Positions 23,593 to 36,702 of a stretch of DNA of 64,000 bases are shown piece by piece. This DNA comes from Mantis religiosa (lineage: Eukaryota; Arthropoda; Insecta; Mantodea; Mantidae), in NCBI GenBank assembly GCA_030765055.1, contig CM060947.1, forward strand, positions 51,485,375-51,549,374, written 5' to 3'. Each line of letters begins with the position of its first letter. Within the stretch, counting starts at the first letter, position 1. Made by a program: the position numbers and the translations under genes. Below the pieces are notes generated by a model. That model worked only from the letters and a program-made list of their open reading frames with translations. It was not told where the DNA came from and did no database searches.

Positions 23593-24069
23593 GCTGGTCG
23601 TCCCGAACAGCACCATCGTAGCGGGCCAGACGATCCTGGTGTACCACCAATATCTTCCCTTGGGGCACCTTCTGGATGCGGTAGACCACGTCGTTGAACC
23701 CCTCCACCACCTGGTACAGTCCTTCCCATGGCTGTTGAAGTTTGTCGATTGTACGGTTTCCTCCCAGGTGTCCTCCTGAAGTACCGGCGTCCACTTCCTC
23801 CAAGACCTCTGGGACCTTACTCGGGGAAGTACCAACTGTTGTCTCTGCGTCTTCCCATCGGGCGATTCCCATACACGGAACAGCATGCCTTCTCTTATCT
23901 CCACCGAGTCCCATTGGGCGCAGTACAACTTATAGGTGGCGCTCCTCGGTACGATGTCCTCCCATGGTGGTCTTGTCCCTGCCTCCGCTTTCCTCAAGGG
24001 TGGTCCCAAGTCTGCGTCCACCAGATGCTCCCTCCTCAGGCCTGCGCGATCCCAGCCATCCACAGGCAC
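23588..24069 (-). pseudogene. Integrase remnant: zinc-binding end fused to C-terminal GPY-like end
   Basis: Two frames are needed. One carries the segment before the zinc-binding region (LYCAQWDSVEIREGMLFR, then LVLPRV near 23820). The other carries SGGHLGGNRTIDKL (one His of the HHCC finger), and passes directly into WEGLYQVVEGFNDVVYRIQ and VVHQDRLARYDG, which belong to the integrase C-terminal GPY/F-type region. The rest of the finger and the entire catalytic core are therefore deleted. It cannot integrate DNA. Confidence 0.85.
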
Positions 24070-24081
24070 TGCCGTGACTAC

Positions 24082-24735
24082 TCAGACTGCGGCGGCACGC
24101 TCCTTCTCTTCCACTCTTGTGCATTGGCCGCACTCCTCTGGACAGGGTCTTCGGGACATGGCCACTGCGTTACCGTGATTCCTCCCTCTACGATTTTCAG
24201 AGGCGAAGTCGTACACCTGCAGCCTCTGAAACCAACGTGCTGTCTGGCCTTCCAGGTTTCTAACGCTCAGTGGCCAGGTTAGGGCGGAGCGGTCAGTCCT
24301 CAGGTGGAATGGCTGACCGTACAGGTACTTGTGGAAGTGCTCCAAGGTCTTTACTACCACCAGTAATTCTCGCCGGGTGACGTAATAGTTCTTCTCTGCC
24401 TTGGATAGCGCCTTGCTGTAGTAGGCAAACACCCGCTCGTGACCGTCCTGAACTTGCGATAGGACGCCTCCAATGGTCGTTGGCGTCGGTGTCCACAAAG
24501 AAGGTGCCGGCGTCTTCTTCAGCTGTCCAGTTGTCGGGTGATCGGCCGCTCTCTCCAGTAAGCCTTCCAGCCGGGGCCCTAGGTGTTGCGTTGGCACCGG
24601 TTCCTGTGTCTTGTCGATTGCTGTCACGAAGACCACGGGCTCGCACGTCCCCATCTCCGTTCCAGCCCGGACGTCGTCATCGATGTCCGCTAGGTTAAGT
24701 AGCCTCACTGGAACAACCTCTCGGCACGGTAACAA
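24082..24735 (-). pseudogene. Gypsy RNase H domain, with reverse transcriptase deleted upstream
   Basis: Contains RNase H hallmarks of Ty3/gypsy pol: a FVDTDAND segment in an adjacent frame near 24500 (frameshift), GGVLSQVQDGHERVFAYYSK, RRELL (catalytic Glu region) and RTDRSALTW, then the end of the domain, where NAVAMSRR lacks the expected final acidic residue. The 60-70 residues before it derive from the protease-RT spacer, so the reverse transcriptase finger and palm, including its YXDD box, are absent. The frame overlaps the protease frame by about 40 bp. Confidence 0.88.
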
Positions 24736-25150
24736 TGTTCTTCATTCGCTGTCTTTCCAGTCGCGTGGTCACCACCACCTCCTTTCTCGCGGGGACCCAC
24801 GTCTTCCTTGAAGATGAACCTGCAGATTCTAGGAATTCTTCGGGTTGCCGGAGTATGACCTCTTCTCCAATGAGCCGCAGGACGTTCCTGCCCTCGTCGG
24901 CCGTCGCCTCGTGACTCCTGAGGGCATCCAGTCCCAGTATCACCTCCTCAGCCACCTCTGCGACGAACACCCACTGACGCACGGCACTCCGTCCCAAAGT
25001 CAACTGTAGCAGAGCCTCGCTTTCCACGGGCAAGGTGTCGCCCGATGCCGTCATTAGCTGGTATGATCGGCTTGGTTTCCTTGACGGCAAATCCTTGGCC
25101 ATGTCAGGTCTGATGATAATCACGTCTGCTCTAGTGGCTACGAGTACGTG
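24695..25150 (-). pseudogene. Gypsy aspartic protease (retropepsin) remnant with damaged active site
   Basis: The frame reads CHVLVATRADVIIIRPDMAK, then a flap region, and VILGLDALRSHEA, the second conserved retropepsin block. In the catalytic triplet the Asp is replaced by Ala and the Gly by Arg, so the enzyme is dead. It would normally cleave Gag-Pol during particle maturation. A frame change lies just upstream, near 25150. It continues with a spacer region rich in Arg and Val. Confidence 0.82.
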
Positions 25151-25416
25151 ACACGGCTTCCCTCTTCCTTTTCCTCAACGTCCACGACGAGGCTGGCATC
25201 CATACGCCGGCTGACGGCTCGCAGTGTCACTCGAGGGGATGGTGGTGATGGCGCCGACGTGCTCCTTGCCACGCCGGTCCTTACTCGTTCCCCCGGCTGC
25301 TCTTCCTGGTGTAGGTCGTCTTCGCCGTCATCGTCTCGCCCAAGTTGCTATTTGCAGCTTCCGTCTTCACTGTTAATTCGGTCTTCATTTCTCCCATCTT
25401 TTCGGTGATGTTGTTA
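25150..25416 (-). pseudogene. Residual gag/leader of the gypsy element
   Basis: Only about 270 bp separates the primer-binding site from protease. A short frame containing ITEKMGEMKTELTVK and further charged residues may be the start of gag; capsid and any zinc knuckle are missing. Confidence 0.5.
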
Positions 25417-25434
25417 TCCTGCTTCCTGACACCA
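25417..25434 (-). other. tRNA primer-binding site, probably tRNA-Leu
   Basis: Two bases inside the 5' LTR, the minus strand reads TGGTGTCAGGAAGCAGGA. It starts with TGG (complement of CCA) and resembles the complement of a tRNA-Leu 3' end. The tRNA identity is inferred from memory of such ends. Confidence 0.7.
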
Positions 25435-25436
25435 AT

Positions 25437-25933
25437 TGTGAGTTTGTGGGTTCGTAGAATTAAAAGGCCAATTTGCCGAAATTCTAAATTCTCTTTATTT
25501 GCGTAGAAATACACTCTTCAATTCTCAAGTAACAACATTACATCACATATCACAACACAATCTTCCAAGGTTGATAACAATAACGTCGTTCAGTTTACAA
25601 CACTCTCAGCTGTTCTCTGCTTAGCTCTCGCGACTCACTCACTCTTTGGTATATGTCTTATAACAACAACTCTTGTTTCACAACTTGCAACTCGCACTGG
25701 CGTGTCACAGTCTCTTAAATACCTCGCTGATAATTTCTAGACGATTCGAAAATAAACCAGAACCCGAACAATCTCTATCAGTCCAGAAATTTCCACTTAT
25801 CTCAGTTTGTTTGCCTCGGCAGACCCTTATCTGCATGTTATCTTTGTCCGCGGGCTCTTGATTTTCACACTGCCCGCCTATCAGTTCCTTTTGTGAAAAC
25901 AAGCCGCGCGATCGTAGATACGGCTTCGCGACA
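25437..25933 (-). repeat. 5' LTR of the gypsy element
   Basis: About 497 bp. Plus orientation begins TGTGAGTTTGTGGG and ends TTCGCGACA. It matches 23057-23576 along its length except for scattered substitutions and the CAA expansion. Confidence 0.92.
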
Positions 25934-27890
25934 ATATTATAATCTGAAATTCCAAATCGAAATTTTACGGTAAGTCCACACCCTTTCTAGACTCCTAAAA
26001 ACCATTAAAATCATTTTTAGGCAAATGCCTGTCACTTTCGTTGGTCGCTGTGTAAACAGTACAAATAACAAAAGTCAGTTGGCCTACTGAAGTCTTCCAT
26101 TCCCATTGTATCTATAAAGAAATTTGTAGTAAATATATTTTTGCAAATGTTTACAGCTTCGGATATGAAGTAGATAGATTATTGGGTGTTTTTCAGAACA
26201 GTTTATACAAGAGTGAGAGGAGAATTCATGTGAGGGTTACGCATAACACTTTTTCCATTTTTTTTTTCATATTCTCTGATCGCATTCTCTTATCACGCAA
26301 TAATATTTCGACTCCGTATTTCCTTAGATTATTGACATTCTGCCCCCAGGAAAGGCAAGCAACATGTGCACCACCATAACTCGAGCTATGACCCCTCGCA
26401 GTCTATTGTTCAACGCGACCTCAAAAGCGTGAACAAAGGAAGGACATCAACTTCAATGCGTCGCACTTGAGTTCAAATATTTCCGTCACTTCAGCATTAC
26501 TGTCACATATTTGCTATTGAAATATCCTGCACGTGGTTCAGGAAATAGAAGGGGATGTTTACAGCCTCTGATCCTTGGGTTTATTTTCCTGTCTTTGTAC
26601 AGTCGCTGCCAAAATGTCATAGCGTAGTACGAAATTGAAGCTTCTAAAGTGAGTTTGTGGCGTAGTTCGTTGTTTCTAACAAGTTCTGCCCAATGTTGCA
26701 GTTCTAAAAAATATAACAGCAAGTATGTGCCGGGCTGGCAATTGGGAATTCTTTGGATTGATTTTTCAACTACCCACTCTGACTTTGACTTTTACTGGTT
26801 TTCCTGGTCAATAGGCGATTTCTTAACTCTCTGGATTTTCTTACTTTTTATTCCATTTCCTCCCCATGTTTCAAAAATCCTTCTAGTGTGCTTCATAGTT
26901 GCCGAGGATCCTTCCCCCATGGAACCAGAGGGCTGCTTGGTTGAGTTCGTCGCCCTCTTTAGGCAGCTCCACCTTAACCTACGTGCGGCCTACGCCCTCT
27001 GTGATTGCTTCACCTCATCTATTCCTCATGGGGATGATAGTTTTATTATATCCAAATAGGTCCGCTACATAACTCAAATCTAATTACTGATACCAAAACT
27101 TCTATTTAATTTGTCTACACACAATAAGCAGAAAAAGTATTGTATTCTACCCAAAAGTACTGAAGATTCATTAAAAATACAGTTTGAGACTCTATGAAAC
27201 AAAATCATTATGAACAGGATAACACAAAAATGAAAAGTCACCTAAATTCAAAACTGGAGTTAACTTCTGCAATTTTCAAAGATGAAATATGAACATTTTG
27301 AAGAAAACTTTCCTACTCCAAACTACCGCTTTACATATACTTTGGAAGCTTTTAATTTCCCTCTTCTCGGGAGCTCAAGAAATGCCTGTCAGAAAACTAG
27401 TTTCTTCAAGCAGTGGGTGGATAGCTTACATGACATCTGTATCCAAAAACTTAGGACTAGAAACTATAGCTCAACGAGAAGCGCCAATATCTGTGAGTTG
27501 AAGAAATGCTAAGCGCCAAACTCCTTGTGGAGTTGTGATGCCATCCGGTTTAATCGCCAACCAAATGTGAGGTGAAGAGCTGCAGTGATAGAGTTTAATA
27601 TGGGAACGGTATTATTTATTGTAAATAAGATGATTCATTTTATTTTTCTCTCTGTAATAATTATATCTTTGTCTGAACTTTTATAGCATAATTCTTTCTC
27701 AAAATTGCATACATTCAGGCACGACATGAGGTATATATGTTATTCTAGGCCAAATATTTGATAAATAAACATATTACAAAGCAATCCAATAAGTACATTC
27801 CTATTGAGCGTTGTTATAGATGTAACAATTAAAGCAATGAGGCATTAATAGGGATACACTATAAGATATAAAAATGAGTATGGTACATAT
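25934..27890. other. No gene recognised
   Basis: A 136-codon frame at 26649-27059 and a 76-codon frame at 27282-27512 show no recognisable domain. The GC-richer part at 26880-27010 may be an unidentified repeat. Confidence 0.4.
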
Positions 27891-28590
27891 GTTATGAACA
27901 TGGTGTCATACTTTTGGAAGAAGAGGAGGATAATCTGCAAAGACTTTTGTACGAATTCTATCGTAATTATCAGAAACTGAATATAAATAATCTCCATAAA
28001 CAAAAAATAGTGCTAATCCTTGGTAAAGTACCGTTAAGATACAAATTAGAACTTGAAAACAAAAACGTAGAACAGGTTATGCATTTCAATTTGGGTGTTA
28101 TTATTAACAGTGAGGGAAATTTGGCCATAAAAATTAACAATCAAGTTGCAAAAGGAAGAAAAGTGTATGGACGTGTTAATGAATTAGTATAGATAAATAA
28201 ATACACGAGAAAAGAAACAAAAGTCAAAATTTATAAAGCACCAGTTCGACTAGTGCTAACGTATACCTTGCAAACACGAGCAGATACCACAAAAGCACGA
28301 TGAATGATTCAAACAATTGCAATGACGTTGCTAAGGAAAACATCTGGAAAGATTTGTACGACGGAGTAAGAAATAAAGAAATTAGGGAGTTGTGTAAAAT
28401 CCAACCTGTGTCTGAATACGTCAAAAGAAGACAGCAGGAGTGGAATGCACTTGTATACAGAATGTCTGACGATCCAATGGTAAAAATAGTGAGAGATAGT
28501 AATCCGGAAGGAAGAAGAAGTCAAAGACGAACAAGAAAATGACTAAAAGATGGTTTGATTCAATCACAGAACAGGCTATATGCCTAACAT
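27890..28590 (+). mobile_element. LINE reverse transcriptase 3' part, decayed
   Basis: Starts at the reverse transcriptase catalytic box, where the usual Y-A-D-D is now Y-E-H-G (27893-27904), followed by LLEEEEDNLQRLLYEF, VEQVMHFNLGVII (the FxYLG-type motif), a TKVKIYKAPVRLVLTY segment after a stop near 28190, and a C-terminal RRQQEWNALVYRMSDD segment near 28430-28480 with GRRSQRRTRK. These are the ordered C-terminal blocks of insect RTE/jockey-type 'endonuclease-reverse transcriptase' proteins. It is 5'-truncated, has stops and frame changes, and has lost its catalytic Asp pair. SINE-C follows directly at 28597. Confidence 0.82.
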
Positions 28591-28596
28591 ACCAAA

Positions 28597-29103
28597 CAGG
28601 ATGGCTCCGGCGGTTTCATCTGGAGACCCGGGTTCGATTCCCGTGTCCAACCTACCTGACGCATAAGTGTTTTCGTGCTTTTTCCGGGGTCGCTAGGCAA
28701 ATGTTGTTTAGGTTAATTACATCCCCCGAATTTCCTGACCTTCCATTTCATTTCAATTATCAATTCAAATCATTTCTCGACAGGTGGTCTCTTTCAGGGT
28801 AGAAGTGTCGGCCGGTGTTTCGGCGGTGCATGACAGGATTTTATGCTCTGAGTGAACCACTTTCTCATCCGGTAGGACGGTTGCCGATTTCCAAACCGAC
28901 TGCTTGGACTGTCTTCAAAGCACAGTACGGGGGAGTCCCTTTATCATGGCTTGTCGGAGGAGGTTTCTCTCTAAGTAAAATGAATGGACCCTGCCCTCTG
29001 CACTTGGGACGATCACCCTCTGTCTCCTCTCGCCTCTTCCTTCCCCCTGGATAGATCAAGCTGATCGCAGTGCCGAATCCCCTCCGAAAAATAAAACATA
29101 AAA
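28597..29103 (+). mobile_element. tRNA-derived long SINE, family C, copy 1
   Basis: Head: GGATGGCTCCGGCGG (A-box region) and GACCCGGGTTCGATTCCCG (B box). A body of about 450 bp with ordered blocks (GGGGTCGCTAGGC, GGTTAATTACATCCCC, GGTGGTCTCTTTCAGGGTAG, GGACCCTGCC) is shared with copies at 34233-34733 and 52755-53219. It ends in an A-rich tail (AAAAATAAAACATAAAA). At about 500 bp it is long for a SINE. Open frames across it are incidental. Confidence 0.88.
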
Positions 29104-32318
<3,215 letters not shown>

Positions 32319-32672
32319 GCCACGCCGTGGCCGAGTGGTTAAACCTGTCGACTCTCGCCAAGGCAACATGGGTTCGATCCCCGGCGACAGTAAAGCGAGA
32401 TTTGTGGTGGAAAACAGGGGGATGAGGTGGATTTTCTTCGGGATCTTTGGTTTCTGTTGCCGTCATTCCACCAATTGTTCCATCCTCATCTGTTCTATTC
32501 TTCATCTCTTTATCGTATCCCTACTATATCACTTATGGTAGTGTTAGGGGATTCTTGTGCCACGTTCCCTTAAGATCTGGTCTCAGGAACCGAGACTTGG
32601 GATCTCATACAGAACCAGGTTGGGTGAACAGCAGGATGCCTGATGTGAGAGTGAGAGAAGTGGATAAATTTT
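32319..32672 (+). mobile_element. tRNA-derived SINE, family B, longer copy
   Basis: tRNA-like head GCCACGCCGTGGCCGAGTGG (A box) and CATGGGTTCGATCCCCGG (B box), then a body that matches the 3099-3347 copy on the opposite strand (AGATTTGTGGTGGAAAAC, TCATTCCA, CCATCCTCATCT). It extends about 100 bp further than that copy, to about 32672. A clear target duplication is not visible. Confidence 0.87.
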
Positions 32673-34232
32673 AACACTAACATTCGTTACAGCAAAGAGT
32701 TCAGTTTTATTAAAGACTGTATAGAAAACAGAGCTTTAGAACGTGTATCAAAATTTTAATAAGCTTTTTATGGCATAACTTTTATAGGAAGGATATTGAT
32801 AGTAAAGTTATTACATTCCAAAGCAGTGTGTGGGGCTAAAGAAATTACTTTTAAAAATAAAGTCAGAATTAAAATTAAACTTTGTAAAGTAATGAGATTA
32901 CCCATTACCTTGTAGAGCGTCAAGACTGCCTACTACTCAAAGACATCGACAGTCTTTGACAGCCCTATCGGCAAAGAAGGAATGTTTAAAGAGGTAAAAG
33001 TGTAGATGGAATACACACACACAATATATATATATATATATATATATGAAATGTGTTATTTGTTGATGCAGCACGCAAGAAAATATTGGATAATAGACAG
33101 AACACTCGTTAAGAATAGAAATCACAAGATTTACTAAAGCAGGTTGGAGTACATGCCGAGAGGAAGAAGAAGAAATGGAAAATGACCTAGGACACCCTGG
33201 AAACTACATGAATTTGAAACGGCTAAATGCCAAACCCGTAGCTCTCTATAAATCTATAAACAGGTCTTTGGTGCATAGGCCACTGATGGGGCTTTCGTCA
33301 TGACGGAGCGGCTAAATGAGAGGATACTAAGTGTGGACTGACCTGAAGAGACTCTTGGGAAGGGTGGAATAGAAACCTTAACCAATCTAGAGCATTAGGA
33401 GTTCTAGAGAGCAAAGTCTCTGCAAGCCAAACAATAATGTGTAGAACACAGATCTTAAGCGTACCATAAAATTGGAGGCTTTCCCAAAAGCGCAAGGGAA
33501 CCTCAAATCTTGTATTTCCGTGAAATATTGACATAATATTTTTAGTTGGATTTCGGTATATCTCGTTTATATACGTAGTGGTAAATGGGGCCAAATTGTA
33601 TACATATATGATTAAGGAGTAAACATTAGAACAGCGACGATCTGCACTTTTAGTTAATACTTATAATGGAAGTAATGGCAAACGTTGTGAATATGCACGG
33701 CCTTCTGAATGAGAAACGAAGCCAGCGATGTTTACTGCTGCTTGTTTCAGTAATCCGATTTGCACGCTTGGGAGTGTAACTCTAACTTTTCTAACCAACC
33801 CGTTTTAATATATCGTATCCGTACATTTGGGGATTAGCTGGCGTTATAGTGTGCGTGCGTGTGTCGAACGTTTGCATAGGAAATTGATCAAACACAAGAA
33901 GGAAGGATATAGAAGCATCTAGAAACATTGGATTTAGCTACGTTTGTTACTATGCGGCACCCAGTCGTGGCACTTTGTGTTTCTGTATTTTCATACTGCC
34001 TAATCACTTTTGAAACGAAAATTTGGTATACAAATGGAACGAAAAGTAATTTTTCGACTAAAGTAAATGTGATTTTTTTAAAGCTTAAGGATGGGGCAAA
34101 TAAACTAAGCGTAGTTATCGATAAACCCCCTAATTAGGTGGCATATATAAAAAGATTAATGTTATATGTTCACGTAATATTTATTCGTTTACAAACTATT
34201 AAAAACACATTTCTTCTTCTGCATAATTCAGC
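32673..34232. other. No firm feature; AC/TA repeat and a possible LINE scrap
   Basis: A short AC then TA repeat lies at 33012-33048. At about 33150-33240 a PRGRRRNGK...PRTPWKLHEFE reading resembles the basic tail of RTE-type LINE proteins, but it is too short to call. Confidence 0.35.
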
Positions 34233-34733
34233 GAGCGGGATGGCTCAGGAGGTTTCGTTTGGAGCCCGCTTTCGGGAGGCCCGCGTTCGATTCCCGTGGC
34301 TGACCTACCTGACCTATGAGTGTTTTCGGGGATTTTCCCGAGTCGCTAGGCGAGCTTGGTAGGTTAATTACATCCCCTGGATTTCCTGTCCCTCCCTGTC
34401 GTCTCCATCATCTCTCTTCTGGTGGTCTCTTTCAGGGTAGACGTGTCGGCGGATAATTCGGTGGTGCATGGCGGGATGATATGCTCTGAGATAAACTACT
34501 TGCTCCTCATGTAGGCCGGATGCCGGTCTTCGCGCCTCTGCTGGGACCATTTCGGAACCGCCAGCCAGGGATTTCTGGGACTCGGCCGAAGGGCTCGTTG
34601 CCGCCCGCAGTAGGGGAGCATGTGCGTTATTCTGGCTTGTTGGGGAAGTCTCTAAGTAAACTGTGGGGACCCTGCCGTATGCATTGTCGTAGCTCCTTGG
34701 TTCGGCAAGCAAAGTATATAAAAGTAAATAAAT
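34233..34733 (+). mobile_element. tRNA-derived long SINE, family C, copy 2
   Basis: Head GAGCGGGATGGCTCAGGAGG and B box GGCCCGCGTTCGATTCCCG; body blocks GAGTCGCTAGGCGAG, GGTTAATTACATCCCC, GGTGGTCTCTTTCAGGGTAG and GGGGACCCTGCCGT as in the other copies. The tail AAGTATATAAAAGTAAATAAAT runs straight into LINE sequence at 34740. The antisense 142-codon frame at 34368-34796 is not a gene. Confidence 0.88.
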
Positions 34734-34739
34734 CCCAAC

Positions 34740-35145
34740 CTGAAGATGTTCAGGTTGATAGACAGTACGCTCACATGGAAGGACCATATCATGCATGTAA
34801 AAAATAAGATTCTTCCTGTTTTAGCTGTAATTCACAGGCTGAAATTCAAAGGATTCAGTGTAAATCATTTACGAAGTATCTACCGTGCTTTAATTCAATC
34901 TCATTTGGATTACTTAAACATCTTATTGGGTAACTCTGTTAAATATTTAATTCATGACTTCGAAGTACTTCAAAATCGTGCCTTGAAAATAATCTACAAT
35001 CTACCCTTTAGAACAAACACAAAAACACTCTACCATATAACTAACATTTTACCATTTCAAGTAAACATAGAGTTGTCCTTGATAATATATCTCCACAAAA
35101 TAAAAAATAATCCTCTAAGGTCCAATGTAACATTTGAAGGCTCCT

Positions 35146-35233
<88 letters not shown>

Positions 35234-35720
35234 ACAAGAAATAAAGGAAACTTAACAAAACCAACAGTGAACACTTCTACTTATGGCCTGAACAGATTAA
35301 CCTCACACGTTATCAATTTATATAATGCGCTGCCACTGGAACTGAAAGGCTGCAGGTACATAAAAGGTTTTAAAAGGAAAGTTGCTGAAAATTTACTGAA
35401 GGCATATATTGATAGCTGGTTTGAAAGCTGAACTGTTTAAAATTAATATGGATTAATGTCCCATAGAATATGTAGCTTCTATTTTTCTGTGAGGTTCTTT
35501 GTTACTATTATTTCTTGAGTTATAGTGAATGTCTGTATCTTTGTATGTTTCATATATGTTATTCTTGTACGGTAATTCATTCCTACTGTGAAAATGTAAT
35601 ATAAGCATTGTTACGGGCTGTTTGCCATCATTTTATATAATTTTGTACTGTTCCCTAGCATGAGCTATGGCTCTGGGAATCTTTTCAGATAACAATAAAT
35701 AAAAAGATAAATAAATAAAT
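34740..35720 (+). mobile_element. LINE 3' end (CR1/jockey-like) with CA/TA array inside its coding part
   Basis: Reading begins LIDSTLTWKDHIMHVKNKI, then a SIYRALIQSHLDYLNILLGN block and VLQNRALKIIYNLPFRTNT, the typical post-polymerase 'thumb' region of CR1/jockey-type LINE proteins. A CA/TA array (35145-35232) interrupts the coding sequence. After it, in another frame, the C-terminus continues: TRNKGNLTKPTVNTSTYGLN, LYNALPLELK, GFKRKVAENLLKAY, with a stop at about 35428. About 270 bp of 3' UTR follows, ending in an AATAAATAAA-rich tail near 35715. It is strongly 5'-truncated, which is usual for LINE insertions. Confidence 0.85.
35145..35232. repeat. CA then TA compound microsatellite
   Basis: About 10 CA units followed by about 34 TA units, lying within the LINE coding remnant. 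Confidence 0.98.
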
Positions 35721-35769
35721 AATAACCGCGTCCGAAAATTAAAAATAATATAGGAATTACGCTCACTTT

Positions 35770-36290
35770 ATTCTCGGGCAGCCAGCCAGGTGAAAAGGTG
35801 ATTGGATATCAACGTTTCGGGAGTGTACATTTCTCCCATCATCAGGATATTTATAAAATGTTATAACCACAAATTAAATACTGGATATAACACAACTATA
35901 AACAAAGAAAAAACACTATCAAAATTCGCATTACTGAACAAAAGACTGTTTTCAGTAAATTAGATGCCAGGTCAGGAGATGGCGTGAGTATAGGAAATTG
36001 TGTCAAAGAAACGTAACTACTTAACTTGATCATCAAGCTGTATTGATCTTTGCTTCTTAATTCAACGGATTTCCATTTTTAAGGCCGGTTTCCAAGAGGA
36101 GCTGAACTGAAATCCAACATTACGATTAAGTGTGCTCCTTTCAGAGGAAATCGCCAATGTCTCCTTCATTCTCCACTCCCAGTAACTGTTGCATTTTGTA
36201 AAGAAGGTCGTCTCCCGAAAGTTGGCCCTGTGGTAGTTATCAAAACAATGCTCTGCCAGCCCAGACTTCTCAGGTTGCATTAAACGAATG
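35770..36290 (-). mobile_element. Penelope-like element, GIY-YIG C-terminus plus 3' end, arm 1
   Basis: Minus strand: an EKSGLAEHC...HRANF segment, then CNSYWEWRMKETLAI and LNRNVGFQFSSSWKPAL (36280-36062), matching in order the end of the GIY-YIG endonuclease domain of Penelope-like elements (the H...E...L-N-R-D...W-P pattern). The 3' UTR includes AAATTAGATGCCAGG-type sequence (complement) and ends in the hammerhead-like motif at 35804-35853 and the terminal CACCTGGCTGGCTGCCCGAG block. The N-terminal reverse transcriptase is absent. It forms a palindrome with 36296-36552. Confidence 0.82.
35804..35853 (-). ncRNA. Minimal hammerhead ribozyme candidate of a Penelope-like element
   Basis: On the minus strand: ATATC, CTGATGA, then GGGAG...CTCCC (stem II, 5 bp, 9-base loop, one unpaired T before it), then GAAACGTT, then GATAT. 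ATATC/GATAT forms a 5-bp stem I. A-C/G-T in AACGT gives an almost loopless stem III, as known for PLE-associated hammerhead variants that cleave as dimers. All hammerhead core bases are present. The extra T between core and stem II is a doubt. It would process the element's RNA at the pLTR. Confidence 0.62.
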
Positions 36291-36295
36291 CTCCA

Positions 36296-36552
36296 ATCAC
36301 GTTTAATTCGACCTGAGAAGTCTGGGCTGGCAGATCATTGTTTGATAACGACCATCGAGCCCATTTTCGGGAGACGACCATCTTGGCAATATGCAACAGT
36401 TACTGGGAGTGGAGACTTAAGAAAGCTTTGGCGATTTCCTCTGAAAGGAGCACGCATAATCGTGATGATGGATTTTAGTTCAGTTCCTCTTAGAAACAGG
36501 CCTTAAAATGGATATCCATCGAATTAAGAAGCAAAGATCAAGACAGCTTGAT
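36296..36552 (+). mobile_element. Penelope-like element, GIY-YIG C-terminus, arm 2
   Basis: An inverted copy of the coding part of arm 1: CCTGAGAAGTCTGGGCTGGCAG, then GGAGACGACCATCTTGGC, AACAGTTACTGGGAGTGGAG and CCTCTGAAAGGAGCACGC. The translation needs frame changes. It stops after CAGCTTGAT, without the UTR and ribozyme-like end seen in arm 1. The palindrome centre is near 36275-36310. An inverted orientation of partial copies is common for Penelope-like elements. Confidence 0.78.
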
Positions 36553-36596
36553 TAATGTACCTTCGAAGAAAAACAACAAATCCAACCTTATTAGGC

Positions 36597-36685
<89 letters not shown>

Positions 36686-36702
36686 GCTACTACTACTACT
36701 AC
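36597..36702. repeat. CTA trinucleotide microsatellite
   Basis: About 35 CTA/TAC units with one CTG interruption near 36686. The poly-Leu frame is an artefact. Confidence 0.98.

Larger units (their letters stand above)
23057..25933 (-). mobile_element. Ty3/gypsy LTR retrotransposon, large internal deletion derivative
   Basis: A complete two-LTR structure read on the minus strand: 5' LTR at 25437-25933, primer-binding site at about 25417-25434, remnants of gag, protease, RNase H and integrase, polypurine tract at about 23577-23592, and 3' LTR at 23057-23576. At 2.9 kb it is roughly half or less of an autonomous element. Most of gag, the whole reverse transcriptase palm and the integrase catalytic core are missing, and what remains is frameshifted. 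Possible 4-bp target duplication: GTAT at 23053-23056 versus ATAT at 25934-25937 (3 of 4 match). It could move only with proteins from elsewhere; it is probably inactive. Confidence 0.92.

Noticed and set aside
23728..24282. 184-codon plus-strand frame
   Set aside because: Antisense shadow of the gypsy protease/RNase H/integrase remnants, which carry recognisable motifs on the minus strand.
26649..27059. 136-codon plus-strand frame, Phe/Trp-rich
   Set aside because: No recognisable domain, no codon pattern or splice context to support a gene; possibly repeat-derived.
33150..33290. LINE basic tail
   Set aside because: Only a short Arg-rich and Trp-containing reading; not enough ordered blocks to support it.
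34368..34796. 142-codon minus-strand frame
   Set aside because: Lies antisense over SINE-C copy 2; no conserved domain.
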